Positions 10,936 to 24,161 of a DNA stretch of 64,000 bases are shown here, piece after piece. Position 1 is the first letter of the stretch. Each line of letters begins with the position of its first letter. Origin of the DNA: Tetrahymena thermophila SB210 (Eukaryota > Ciliophora > Oligohymenophorea > Hymenostomatida > Tetrahymenidae); the NCBI RefSeq assembly GCF_000189635.1, contig NW_002476241.1, positions 248,001 through 312,000 of the forward strand, written 5' to 3'. Both the position numbers and the translations under genes were made by a program. The notes under the pieces were generated by a model, which was given only the letters and a program-made list of their open reading frames with translations, searched no databases and was not told where the DNA came from.

Positions 10936-13900
10936 ATGAGTAGCATCAATAATAGGAGATCTCAGAGTGTGAATTCAAATGCTGTTTATATAGGAACAGC
11001 TACTTAAGCAAAAAATAACCAAGCATCTAATTCTAATTCGTCTAATTTATTCTAGAATCAGCGAAGCAAAAGCAAGTCACAGCAATTTAAAAAGCTGTAA
11101 TAACTTAGGTTGCATATTGATGATATTAGTACTCTGCTAAGTTGTTATTAGTCTAGGGAAGATAGTATATTTTAAATGAGGGTTTGTGTTATGCAAATAT
11201 TAGAGAATATTTAGGGGAAGTCTTTGAATGAAATTTAAAATATTGTTAGAAATATTAGCCATATTTTATTAGACACTGAAAGAATCCGTTTTGTGGAGGA
11301 GAATAAAGTAATTGAAAAGTATGCTTCTCCATTAATACAGCCTATATATTTAGAGAATAATTCAAGTGCAAAGCAAATGGTTTTTAGATATGGGTCTAAG
11401 TTAAATAAAATCAACAACTCTTATTATCAAAAGATATAATTTTACTTTCCTCGTATGGCCGAGCTTATTCAATAAGAACAATGCAATTGGAACAGTTAAT
11501 TTAAAGAATCACTACAATCCATAATGTCGAATAGTTCTTAAGGCGGCAATCAAAATTCCTAATCTATATCTTCATACTCTTAATAAAGCAATCACAGCAA
11601 TAGTGCTAGCAATAATAAAGTTTTATTGACTTCCGTTTTGAAACATATAGTAGTTAAATCAAGATAAAAGTTTCAAAAAGAACACGTAAAGTTCACTTGT
11701 TATCAGTAGGCGTATGGTGGCCTAATAGAAAAGATAGTAGGAGTTCCTAAATAAGTAGATAAATGTAATAAAAACGAGAAATTTTTTATTGATAAATACA
11801 TATAAGGTTCTGCCGCGTTTGCCTACACTTAGCTTCTTACTTAAAAATATTTAATAAAATCGTCAAATAAATATATAATTATTGGTTATAGTTCGTAAAT
11901 GCGTTAAGCAGTTAGATAAACTTGGAGAAATCCTTATGACATATTATAACTCGAAGATAAAAAGTAAGAAACAAAAGCAGCTAATGCTTAAAGTTCTGTA
12001 GGAAATTCTAACTAGGCTGCTAATGGTACTACTCCCATTTCTTCCTCTTGTGTGAGCACCTCAAAAACAAACTCAAATTACGAGAGCTTATGGGAAATTA
12101 TAGTTACAAATTATGACAAAAACATAAAAGAAATGTTTTCATATAACAAGAGTATAAACTACTAAATAAAATAATATATAGAATCATATCATAAAAGAGA
12201 TTAGCAATAGTAGTAAAATAAATCTTAGTTATTACTTTAGTCAAATGTATATTAGAATAAAAATTAAATAAAGTAATATAACGTTTAGAATACAGTTTAA
12301 GGAAATTCATAAAGTTAGAGTAAAGACCTCATTATTAGTGAGGGTGAGAATCAATCTAAGCAAATTTAATAAAATATTTTTTAAGAGTTCAAAAAAAATA
12401 AATAAGATAAAAACATTGGCAATAATTAAAATATAAGTCAAGATTTTGATGAAAGTTTGCTAAAAGAATAATAAAATAAATAAATCGAATCAGATTAATA
12501 GTAAATAGAAATAGGAGATTAGTTAACTGAAGCATAAGATTAAAATTAAGAAGATGATAAAAGTTTGTAAAAAAGCTAAACTTCACCAAAATTTAGCATT
12601 TCTCAAAGCTCTCTCAGTTTATCTCATTCATAGAAAAACAAACTCTCTTAGTCTTATTATACATACTTAGATGAGGATTAAATAAAAATGTAAAGCTAAT
12701 TAAATTAGGAAAATAGCGTTTAAAAAAATTATAAAACTGATTACTATTCAAATGACTGTGAATATGCATCTGATTGTAAAGATTAAGCGTAGAATAATGA
12801 TGCTATCTCTGTTTATGAAGAGTTTTTTACAAAATAAAACGAAACAAGTGAATAAAATGATAATTCAAAAATACAAAAATAGGAAGATAGAAGTAATAGC
12901 CTCTTAGAAAATTGTCAAAGTAAAACTTTTGATGTTTCGAACTTTTATTCTCGTTATAAACACAAGAGCTTTCAAGATTCATTAGGGGAATACTAATTTG
13001 TACCGAAAAGATAAATTAATAACTTCAAAAATATACCTTAAAAGAGTAAATTACCATTTATTAAAATATAAATTTAACTTTTGTTATAATAATTTTTTAA
13101 AAAGCGATAGAACATGAAGAAAACTCATTTTAATTAGCTATTAATCCATATAAAAAACTAAGGAATTAAAATTAAGGCGAATTCAATATGAATGCTTAAG
13201 ATGAAAATGTGCTTTAAAACTCTTAAATTAATTTAAACAACAAAATTAATTTAAGTAATATATAGAACAAAGAATTAACAAGAGTTGTTTTAAACCCTTT
13301 TTCTAGCGAAATCATACCAAATAGCTGCATAAATAGCAATTACAACAAAAAATTAAATGATAATCATCTCAAGTAAAGCAGAAATACTATCCAGGGTACC
13401 TCTTTAAAAGCAAGTTCATCAAATATTAATTTAATGTCACCAAACTAGTCAAGTAGCATAAACTAAACAAATATCTTTAGTTACCAGATCTCTTCAGCCA
13501 ATAAAGCCAATTTTGAAGTAAATAATAGTTTGAGTAGCAGTAGCAAGAGCAGCAAGATCAGATTCTCCCTAACATCAATTTAAAAGCAAAAGGACTATCC
13601 TTACATTGATTAGTTTCATTAGCTTTTTGAATCTAAAAAGAAGAATATTAACTAATCGTGCTCTTAGAATTAACAGCTGGCCAATTAAATTTAAAATTCC
13701 ATAGGCAATCATCAGTTTTCGAATACTAATCTTAAAAGTAACACATTTACAAATGACACCTAAGCTTATGATGGATAAGATGAAATTCTACCTCCTCTAT
13801 TAGAAGCAAATAATTTTGCTAAAAAGCAAAAGTAAATAAAAATTTTTACAATCACTCAAAGAGAAGGTAACTATCAACAACAATAAAATGAAAATGTACA

Positions 13901-15176
13901 AAAAAATTAAATTGCTAATGACTAGCAAGGACATTTTGGTTCATAGAACTAAATCACTTCAATAGGAAATACAGGGTTAACAACTCCCAGTTCAAATATT
14001 CATTTGACAAGTCTAACTAAATTTCCTGCAGATTCTACAACTAACAATCAGAATTTAAATAATTAACAGCATTCTACTTAGAATAGCATTAACTCTTCTA
14101 GAATTCCTAACAATCAAAAAAGTGAACATCCCTCCAACAGTAGCTCCTAAGTAAATATAATTAGCAGTTGTACAAATATAAATATAAGTAACAGCTAAAA
14201 TAAAACAATGGAAGTTTAGAGCATAAATAATAATAATAATTTAAAAGTGAATGCTGTTAATAACCAAAACACTCCTAAGGCAAATTACTAGCTTAAAATG
14301 AATCATAAATTGTATTCTGGTCCTACGTTTAATACTTTGGCCACAAACAAGCACAGCTAGGCTACTCCTATAAAAACAAATAATTTAGGCTCAACAAAGA
14401 GTAAACGTTAACAAACTGTGTCTTCAGATTAGTAAGCTAGCTTGATAAAATCTATTAATATAAAATAAATTAATTCATAAGAAACTCCTCAATTGAACTA
14501 GAATTAAAAGTTCTGCAATTTAAACTTAGACTCAAATATTTACTCATCATTGTATTTTGATCAACAACCTATGAATTTGCCAGAAATTTTATATAAAACA
14601 TCATAAACACCGTCTATAGGGAAAACTTAAATGAGCATTCCTCCTGATAGTATGCATTTATTAAAGCAAAATTACAACAACTCTCAAAAAAAACACTTTG
14701 ATAGCTCCAACTAAACAGGTTAATTCATTAATTTAAATACTAGCAATTCTAATTAGCCAGTTTTGACAAGGATCAGCAATGCTGTTCAAGGTTCCTTTAG
14801 TCCACTAAAGCTAGATTCTATAGAATAAAGAAGACAGCTTTCAATTAAAAATAATGAAAACTTGTAGTTAAGTATCTCAAAAAGAAATGAGAGTTTTAAT
14901 AGAAAAAGCATTAACTCTACTTAAAATATTACTTAACAGTAGAACTAATACTAATAGTAGCAGCATTAGTAATATTAGTAGCAGCTAGTTTAATCTTAGC
15001 AAGCTGGAAATATTTTTAACAACATTACTCCTCAACTACGAAATATAAATAGGCAGAAAAAATGTAACATCATTAATTTACAAAATTAAAATTAATTCAT
15101 TATAAAAAAAAATTAACTTAAGACCTATGAAACAAACCCTAATACTTCTATATAAATAAACAAAAGTCCAGCTTGA
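10936..15176 (+). CDS. Large Ser/Asn/Gln-rich protein of unknown function
   Basis: Two exons, 10936-13045 and 13105-15176 (TGA at 15174), joined by a 59-nt GT...AG intron with a consistent phase change, giving 1393 aa. The first ATG after the spacer was taken as start (MSSINNRRSQ). Residues about 45-180 are the least repetitive and look folded and helical (HIDDISTLLSCYQSRE, ERIRFVEENKVIEKY). A second ordered patch at about 265-330 includes IIIGYSSQMRQAVRQTW. The remainder is low-complexity Ser, Asn, Gln and Lys. A poly-Gln stretch near 14930-14990 is encoded mainly by TAG, TAA and CAG. No known domain was recognised. Composition suggests a largely disordered scaffold or condensate-type protein, which is inference only. 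Confidence 0.75.
14928..14995 (+). repeat. Gln-rich tract encoded mostly by TAA/TAG
   Basis: A near-continuous run of TAA, TAG and CAG codons in the second exon of the large Ser/Asn/Gln-rich gene. In the standard code it would be a cluster of stops. Here the frame stays open for roughly 60 more codons, which is direct support for the reassigned code. Confidence 0.7.
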
Positions 15177-16389
15177 AACTAACAAGCAAACAATTTAAAA
15201 ACAGATAAATCAATAAACCACAAATGAATAGTAATCTAACAAATAATCAATATTAATTAAATAATTTAAAGGTATTTAATGTATTAATCAACACTATGTT
15301 TATATCTTAGACTCAATATACAAAAAAATTAATTAATAAAGAAAAAAAAACTAAATCATTTAATCAAAAATGCAAAAAATCAAATCGTTTTTTAAAATAT
15401 TAGTTTATTTCAGCTAAAATCTGTTAAAATTTTATAATCTAAAAAATTCATAATATATATATTTCCTTATTAACTTAATATTAAAGAGTAACCTTAAAAC
15501 TTATTTCACAAAATATAAATCAATTTAATTTTTCAAGCTATTTCATTTTAATTATTTTTTTCTTTATGCTACCTCAATATTATGCAAATTTAAAATACAT
15601 TTTAATAAATTCTTAGTCTAATATTTTTTTTAATTGTTAATTATTTCATGATATATAAATTTCAAAGCACTATTTTTAAAAGTTAAATTATTGATTAAAT
15701 ATTTATTGTCTAATTTGAATATTATACACCGAGCTACTTTCATTATCATCTGAACAATTATAAACTTTTAAATTTGAAATTTTTTAAATTTTATTTAAAA
15801 AATTTAAAGAATATAGAATATCACATATTTAATAATCCATAGCTGATGTCAAGGTATATTTAAAAATAATTTTTTAACTAAATTGGCACTTTAACTTTGA
15901 GTTTCATTTTAAATTAATTCTTTTCATACAAATGAGATGGTAATAAAAAAAATAAACAATAATTTAATTTATTTGAAATGTTATTAAATTTTTATAAAGC
16001 TTTTTTAATTACTTTCAATAATATTAAATAAAAATAGAAAAATAAAATATTTTTAGATTAAAAACTTAATATTTTTTATATAATAAGTGTAGAATTTAAA
16101 TTGAATATTAACAGTTTGCAATTAGTTTTGCTTATTAATGAATAAATAGAATATTTGTTATGAACAAATAGAAGTTTTGAGTAAGTAGAAAATCCTACAT
16201 CAGTAGCAATTTATAATAAATAGAATTTTTATCAATATTTTATTTAAGTTATAGAGCAAATCCAAACTAAAGGTTAAAATACAAAATTAGAGAGGAGCAT
16301 AAACTAAATTAAAAAATATTTATTAAAAATAATTAAATCTTAGATCAAATAGATTTTTAAGCAAGGAACAATAACAAAGTATATCAAAA
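15177..16389. other. Intergenic spacer
   Basis: About 1.2 kb of A/T-rich DNA between two plus-strand genes. No open frame of coding character, RNA gene or repeat of note was seen. Confidence 0.6.
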
Positions 16390-18638
16390 ATGGATATCAC
16401 AGGTCGTTTAAATTAAGAAGTTTAGATTTAAGAATTACTAGAAGGCTGCGATGAGAATTTAATAAAAGGTCTTGTCAAAAATAAAATAGTTCATCCCACT
16501 TTTTGTCAAGAATAGTTGTTTAATCTCAATAAGGAGAGAGATCACATTGTCATTAGAAGTGGTATGGTTTCTGGTAAAACAACCGGTTTGCTCATAGTCC
16601 TTCTCAATGATTTCATAAATAAAATGAAGCAGTTTAAATTCGTTGAAGGAAATGAAACTGAAGATGAATCAGTTGGTTTATTCTCAGTCCTCATCACTGC
16701 TTCTAAAGACTTAGCTTAAAAGAATCACAGTGTAGCTGAAAACATATGCGCCTTCATCAAAAAGCCATACAACATGCAAGTTATGAATTTAAGCACATTC
16801 TCTGAAGAAAATTTCACAATTATACCTAAAACTCACTACTTGATTGTTGCCACACCTTCTACTTTCTTGAAATTTGCCAAGCATACTAAATTCGATAAAA
16901 AGAAATTCGTTAACTTTGCCTTTGATGATATTGATTATATGCTTTCTTTTGGCTACAAAGGCGAATTAACCAACTTCTAATTTTTCTATGAATCTGAAAT
17001 CAAGTAAAATAAATATATTTTCTAAACTATTTATCTTTTATTTCCTTACATTAGCGATGGAATCTATTTATTTGTATCTAATTTATCGTAAGTAAAATTA
17101 AAAACTATTTTATTATTAAACAGGCAAGAAAACTTTAAGTGTTACTGGAGTGCAACAGAAGAATTAAATGATGATTTAAAGGAATTAAAAAAGACTTTCT
17201 TGCATAAAAGTGTTATAATTAATGTAGATGATGATTATGATGAAATGGATGATTAAGAAAGAAAGAGCAAGCAAGCTCTTTAGTTTGATCACGATTAAAT
17301 TACTCATTACTATACAACAGGAGATGAAACAACTCAATATATAATCTTATACGTCTTATTCAAGTTACGTTTCCTTTAAGGAAAATCTTTAATCCTCTGT
17401 AGCGACCTAGAAACTGTATACAAGGTAATTAAATCTATCTTACATTGCTTACTTTATATTTATTTTTAAATCATAAAACTATTTATTTGCTCATTTATTT
17501 AAGGAATTATCTTTTAATTTTGCAAGTCTATAATTAAAATTAGTAAAAGCATATTGAAAAATAGAAAAATTCTATTCAAAAATAATTAAAAACTTTTTTA
17601 TTGTGAGAAATTAATTTTAAAATTTTGTTAAAATAGGTTCATTTATATTTAGAAAGAATTGGTTAAACAGAAATGCAGTTATATAATCATGAAAATCCCA
17701 AAAATTTACGTTACTATATTGTAACACTTTTCAACACTGGTATGATTAAAACATTGGTTTCCACCAAGTAGTTGTTCTAGGATTTCAAGAATAAAGACTT
17801 TTATGATAAAAAAATAAAAACAAACAGACTTAAGGGTATTAGAAATATTATAAATTTAGATTTACTTGATATTGGAGAGGAATATAATTAATTCTTCAAG
17901 CTCTTCAACGGTTAGACAGGAAATATTTTCAACTTAGTCTTAAACGAAGAAAAGCAAATTGAAAACTTGATGAATCGTATTGAATATGAAAAAGAAAATT
18001 TCAACAAAGTTAATTTCAAAGAATTTCCTCTTCGTCGTCATGAAATTGAAGCATTTAGGTAAATATAAATTGCATATATTTAAAAATTAATTTAAAATTA
18101 TCTTAAAAAAAATAGATATAGAGTCAACAACGTTTATACTAGCTTAACCAAAAAATAAATAGCAAGTGCTAAAATGCTTGATTTTAAAAAGAAAATGCTT
18201 AAATCTCCTGATATGAAAGAATATTATGCTAAAAATATTTCAGAAAAAGAATTGTTGATTGAAAGTATATAAAAGCTTACCAAGTAACTCAAAAAGCACG
18301 AAACAAGATGTGAAGGCGATGTACCCGATTATCTTTTACCTTAGTTCTTAATAGATTAAAAGAAAAGAGCAGAAGAACTTGATCCAAATGCAAACAAGAA
18401 GGTCAAGAAAATTTTAGTTTACAAAGGTAGCAGCGGTTCTCAATAAGCAGATGAAGGCAAAAAGAAAATGAGAGGTGATAAATACGTTTACATTAATGAA
18501 GAAAAAGAAAATGAAAATGAAACAGATGCCTCCAGATTAAAAATTTTATCAAGAAAGAAATAATGGAAGCTTCGTCATGGTTTTAAATTAAAAAGAGTTA
18601 ATAAACGTTTAGAGAAGAAAGGTATTTTCTAATCTTGA
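16390..18638 (+). CDS. Dbp9/DDX56-like DEAD-box protein with eroded helicase motifs
   Basis: Four exons: 16390-17087, 17124-17424, 17637-18058 and 18116-18638, giving 647 aa with consistent phases. The order of motifs and the C-terminal extension match the nucleolar helicase Dbp9/DDX56, which acts in 60S ribosome assembly. Evidence includes GKSLILCSDLETVYKVHLYLER (motif IV region, around residue 325), FPLRRHEIEAFRYRVNN and DVPDYLLP near the end. Motif I is GMVSGKT (58-64), Ia is ITASKDLAQK and Ib is VATPSTFL. Motif II is DDID (179-182) instead of DEAD. SAT is replaced by SNL. The arginine-finger motif HRxGR is replaced by FKLFNGQTGN (about 420-429), losing both arginines. The Lys of motif I survives. 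Placement in the family is strong; loss of ATP hydrolysis is inferred. Confidence 0.82.
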
Positions 18639-19250
18639 TACATATCAACCAAATAAAAATTAACATTTTAGAACATATTTTGTTTAAATTTATAGATTAT
18701 TTATATAAAGTGTAATATATTTCTTTAAAATTTCAAAAAATCTTTCAAAAATTAATTTAAATGTTGTTAACAATAATAACTGTTAAAAAATGACTCGAGA
18801 ATTTTTATAACATTCCAAATTATTAAAAATCAATATTAAAATAAAGAAATTCATTCATTTAAAAGTAAATCTGCATTAAAAAATAATATTCTTTTTATTG
18901 AACTTTAATAAATAAAAATTAATAAATTAATTATTTATTAAACTAAGATTTTATATTAATTTTATGAAAACAAAAATTAAAATTTTTTTTATCATGCAAA
19001 AAAATTTTTATATTATATTTGATGGTCCCAACTTGGAAGTTCGCACTATATTTTAAAAAAATGAAATATTTATTTTAGTTAAATAATTAGTTCGTATAAT
19101 AAATAGACTTATGGAATTTTATTACTAAATAAAAATATATTTTGGACTCACAAACATAAAAAATTCTTATAAATGAATAATTTTTTAAACAAACTAAAAA
19201 TTTTTAAATAGCTAATAATCATTTATAAAATATAATATTTAGTAAATTAT
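18639..19250. other. Intergenic spacer, convergent 3' ends
   Basis: A/T-rich spacer between the Dbp9-like gene (+) and the kinase-like gene (-). A short G+C island (GATGGTCCCAACTTGGAAG near 19021) stands out but matches no feature recognised here. Confidence 0.5.
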
Positions 19251-22200
19251 TCACTTTTCATAACACATGTAATATTTAAGAATTTTATCTATTATTTCTT
19301 CTTTAATTTCCTTTTAATTTATCAGATCTAATAATAACTTAGGTATATCGCCTTATAAAACTTAAGTCATATCCTTTAGAAATATTTCAAAACCTTTATT
19401 TCCTACAATTTTAGAAGCAAAACGTATCTTTTCAATATTTGAAAGATAATTGATAGATCTGATATTTATTTACTTTTCACGCATATTCAAATTTAATTGT
19501 TATAATCTTTGGATGATTCTTGGATAAGATTCAACAATCTCTACATTTTAAAGAAAATAATTTTCTAAATCTTTTAACTTAAAAGTTAAATTTGTATTAC
19601 ATTCTTTTTAAGATTTACAATCATTATTTATTTCCTTTTCCACAGTAATTTTAGAATATTATTATTCTAACTTTTTTTACTCTAAAAATTATTTATTTTT
19701 TTAATTTTTTCTAACTGTTAAATCTTCTTCTAATAATTAATCATCTTTCACATATAACCTATTTTATTATTGATCATCAATAAAATTACATATCAGTTAA
19801 TCATCTGTAACCATAACTTAATTATTCTTATTGCTATTTGGAATATCAGTTTAATTGCCTTTTTATGGTTATTATAAAAAGTTTTCTATTTATATATCTT
19901 ATAAATTTTTTTAATCATTATCAACTATAAATAGTGAATCTTCAAAATTTATTATTTCTTCTTTACTATCCTAGATTAATTTAACGGCTGCTTAATATTG
20001 CTATTCAATATTAACATAAGAATTTTGTTAAAATTGTTATTCGGGATTTTTTCTTTCAAGTTTAGCATTTTCTTATATTTATACCTTATAATAGTGAGGC
20101 TCTTTATTACTTATATTATTGCATTAGTCATCTATTGCATTATTTTGTTATTAATTATCATAATTTTATAAAAATTATTATTCTATTTCTATATTTTTTA
20201 AATTTTATGTATCATTATCAACTATTAATAGTGAATCTTCAGAATTTATTATTTCTTTTTTACTATCCTAGGTTAATATAACTGCTGCTTAATATTTCTA
20301 TTCAATATTAACATAAGAATTTTGTTAAAATTATTATTAGGGATTCTTTCTTTCAAGTTTAGCATTTTCTTATATTTATACCTTTATATAGTGAGGCTCT
20401 TTATTAATTTTATTATTGCATTAGTCATCTATTGCATTATTTTGTTATTAATTATCATAATTATTTAATTTATCCAATTAACCTTCTAAATTTATTACTC
20501 TTTTATTACCATTTTCGATTTATAAGTTGTTTGCTTAATACTCAATTTGATGATTTTTATAAAAATTTTATTTAGACTCTTCTTTTTCATCAATTTTACA
20601 GTTTTATGGTATTTTTATTCCACTTTAAGAATATTCTTAATATTATTTTGTACTTTACTAATTATCTATTGAATTATTTTTCTCATTTTCTTTTTGTTGT
20701 GTTTAATGAATTTGAACATCATGCTCGTTTTATTGTTATAATGTATTTTGAGAGTTTATGATAATCTAATTATTATATTACAATACTTATGATATTTCTT
20801 TCTAATTTTTATTATCTTCTAGTTATTTATCATTTATTTAAGATTTTTATTTTTCCTCTTATAAATTTATTTCTTTTTTTGTAGCAATGGTCATAGTGTA
20901 ATTATTTTTATCATGAATATTTTCAGTATCAACTTATTATTATTATTAATTATTAAATTTAATTTTATCGTTTGGATTAATCATATCTAAAGGAATTTTT
21001 TCTTTAACTGAGCCATATTTTTATTTGTATTGAAAAAGTTTTTGCTATTTAAACTAATCGTCATTATTTTCAAAAATTGAGATTTATAATTCCATTAAAT
21101 ATATCAATTCTTCTAAACTGCATCTTAAGTAAGGCTAATCATTAAATAAGCTCATAATTTGTTTAAAAAGGATTTATAGATAATCATCTTTATGTTTTGA
21201 AAATTAGTCTTTATATTTCTCTTTTATTTATTTTTTATGAAGTGTTGATTAATAGCACTTTTCTATATATTTCTCTTTATCTTAATTATCTTTGTATTTA
21301 TCTTCACAGTCACATTTGTATAGAAACTCTTAAAAATAAAGTAATCTGATAATTGATACCCCAATACTTACATAATCACTATAAATACTTTTAAATTAAT
21401 TTTTTTCTTCGTAGCCTGGTGTGGATCCTAAAGTGTCTTCTATCATAAAACCAGATTCACTGAAATCAATAAGTTTTATATTTCTTTAACCTTTTTTAGA
21501 GCTGATTAGAATGTTCGAAAGTTTAATGTCTCCATGAACAATATTTAGCTAATGCAAAAACTCTACTGCATGAAGTATCTATATGCATATTTTTAACTTT
21601 TTTATTTTAATTCTATTTTATTTTTCATAGTTAAAAACTTTCCTATTTTCTAACTTATTTTAATAGTATTCGAGTAAGTTTTGGCTTTCGAAATATTCTA
21701 AGAATAATTAAAACGATTAGCCATCGGATTGATGGCCTTTATATTAAATAATATATTAATTCTATGGAATCATAGAAAGTATACTTATCTCTCTCAATTA
21801 CTGCTCAACAAATTTTTTTTTATTTAATTCATCTCGTGGTACTTACTTCATCACAAATGTTCCTTAGTTTTCTATTGATACTTTGTAAATTTCAAATTAG
21901 CTCTTACCTATTTTAATGTATTCTGTAACATTAAATTATTATATACTCTTTTAAATCAATTCTATTCTTAGTTCAATTTATTTTATATAAATCTTTAAAT
22001 TTATTTTGAATGTCAAAAATTTTTTCCTTCCAAGTAAACCGTAATAACTGATTATATCTTCAAATCTTTATTTGCACTGATTTAATTCTTCTATTTTATC
22101 TGAACAGTTTTCAAAAGCTTTCTATGCAAGAGAAAAATCTGCGCTTAAGCATAAGTAGAATTTATCTGTTCCATTAAAAAAAGCATGTTCTCCTTATTTT

Positions 22201-24161
22201 TGTTTATTTATAAATGTTTCTAAATTAAATTCATTTTTTAAAGAAAGTATAAAATTTTAAGATGTTTATGAGTCCTCAATATTCAGCTAAGGAATTTTAG
22301 ACTACTTGATTAATTTTATAATACTTTCAGTTATTCCTTTTTCATCTATAAATAAATAAGACAGAGTGTAATAAAGTTACCTTTATCTATAAATACCGTA
22401 GTATTAGCACATATCTATTGTTTATACCAAAGCTTTAACTAATTCATCCAACTCACTTTTCTATTTATCATAATTCTTAGAACTCTTGCTATTACTCATT
22501 ATTATCAAACTTTATAAATTGATTTAACACACTTTAAAATAGAATTGGCCTTCAAAAGCTTTAAAATTTTGATTATGCTACTTTAAAATTGGTTAGTCGT
22601 AAATTTCTGAATTTTTTTTGCTGAAACGTGACTTAAATCTTTCATACTGTTATCTTTGAATAATTTCCTTCAATTTTTGTATAAAACTTGTCCAGTATTT
22701 AATATTTAAGTCTGTTCTATCTGGATATTTTAGGAAAAGTCTCTTACCTCTTATGATTTATTAAACGTAACCAATTTTAAACTCTGTTGGCTGATAGGGA
22801 AGTTGTTCTTCTTTTTCATAAAACCTAGCTACCTCAGGTAAAATAGCTAAGATTAGAATACTTTGTATTCCATCTATATATAGCTAGAGCTATTCTTTAT
22901 TAAAGTAACTGTCAGACACAATATATTTCTGGTTTGCCCATTCTTTGAATAAACAGATAGTGCTTTTTTTTAAAATTTCATCATTTGATCCTTCAAATTA
23001 ACTATTTTCTTCAGACAAATAACTCTTTTATTGCGTATCCATCATAAACTTTAAGATAAAAATGTATCCCAGTTTAAATTTGGAGTTAAGATTTTTGATT
23101 GTTTTAATTTTCGTTATTAATTTTTGAAGTTTTATCTCTTTATTTATTACTATATATCCAATTTTAACTAAATTAATCAATGAATATAAGAGAAAATACA
23201 AATATAATTCATCTTCTTCCAAATTCTCTATAATTTTAGAGTCTATTAAAATAGTATAAAAATCAAATTTATCAAAAAATTTGAAATTTTGAATTTAATA
23301 ATTTTTGATCAGATTCGATTTTGATTCTTCTTCAAAAAAGTTTTCAATAATTTAAAAATAAAGCAGTGATTTTTTAGCTTTATAATATTCTATTAGCTGC
23401 ATATTTCCATTCATAATGTAACAATCAATAACATCTCTAAAAAAACTCTCTTCTTTTTGCAACAAATCTCCACGAAAGCTGACTTGCTTCAAATCTTCAA
23501 TAGTCAATTTTTTGAAAATATTAGAATATTCGTATTTTTTCAATTATGAAAAGTATACAATAAAGTTCTATTACTCATAGCTGTTTTCGTAATCTACCTC
23601 TTTATAATTTGCGTTTTCTATTTAATTTTAGAATTCTTTACATCTTTGTTTGATTAAAATATCTAGCTATTCCTATAATTGCATGAGAAACTCAATAAGC
23701 TCTTTTACATGTTTTTGACTGGGTTAATACTTATCCTTATTATATCTCTAAGGAGTTAAGTAGTATGTTACTTTAAAGTATAAAAATAGGATATGATTCC
23801 ATCCACATGAATCTTTTCTCTTTGAAGTTTTTAAAAAATATTCAAGTTCACTCTAAAGTTTAATGATTGACTGATAAGTATTATTATCTATCACTAGCTA
23901 AATAATTTCATTTGTATCTGAATGATCCTTTTTTAATTGATACATAATATTTTGGAGGATAAGTCTATTGATTTATGTGTTGCTTTCATATTCTTTGATA
24001 CAATTTTCATATTATTTAATTTCTGCGGAGTCTAAGTTAGAATAATTTGTGCTATTATCACATTTTTCTTTAGTAAGTTATAAGGTGGCATCCATAATTA
24101 ATGTCTTAGCTTCTTATTTTAAAGGTAAAATTTAAACTAAATTCTTTAAAAAATTTTGCAT
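19251..24161 (-). CDS. Giant protein kinase-like protein with tandem duplication in tail
   Basis: One open frame of 1637 codons in the ciliate code with no visible intron; ATG at 24161, TGA at 19251-19253. Residues 1-690 are Lys/Glu/Asn-rich helices of unknown type; one piece near 660-690 (FSLAQKAFENC) is TPR-like. The kinase domain covers roughly 735-980. It has a weak glycine loop (IGKSQFEIYKV) and the beta-3 lysine in FVMKQV (about 771). The catalytic loop is HGDIKLSN at 876-883 (HGD for HRD, Asp and Asn kept). The metal loop is DFS at 899-901 (for DFG), followed by TPGYEE in the APE region. Activity is plausible but non-canonical. The tail is Asn/Gln-rich and contains a 99-codon tandem duplication at about 1235-1432. 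Substrate and pathway cannot be inferred. Confidence 0.8.
19864..20457 (-). repeat. 297-bp in-frame tandem duplication within the kinase-like gene
   Basis: Copy A is about 19864-20160 and copy B about 20161-20457. The offset is constant at 297 bp, exactly 99 codons, so the frame is kept. By eye the last 240 bp differ at roughly 14 positions, while the first 55 bp are more diverged. Both encode the same Gln/Asn-rich peptide (…KEPHYYKVQIQENAKLERK…, then SKEEIINFEDSLFI). The duplication looks recent relative to the rest of the gene. Confidence 0.85.
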
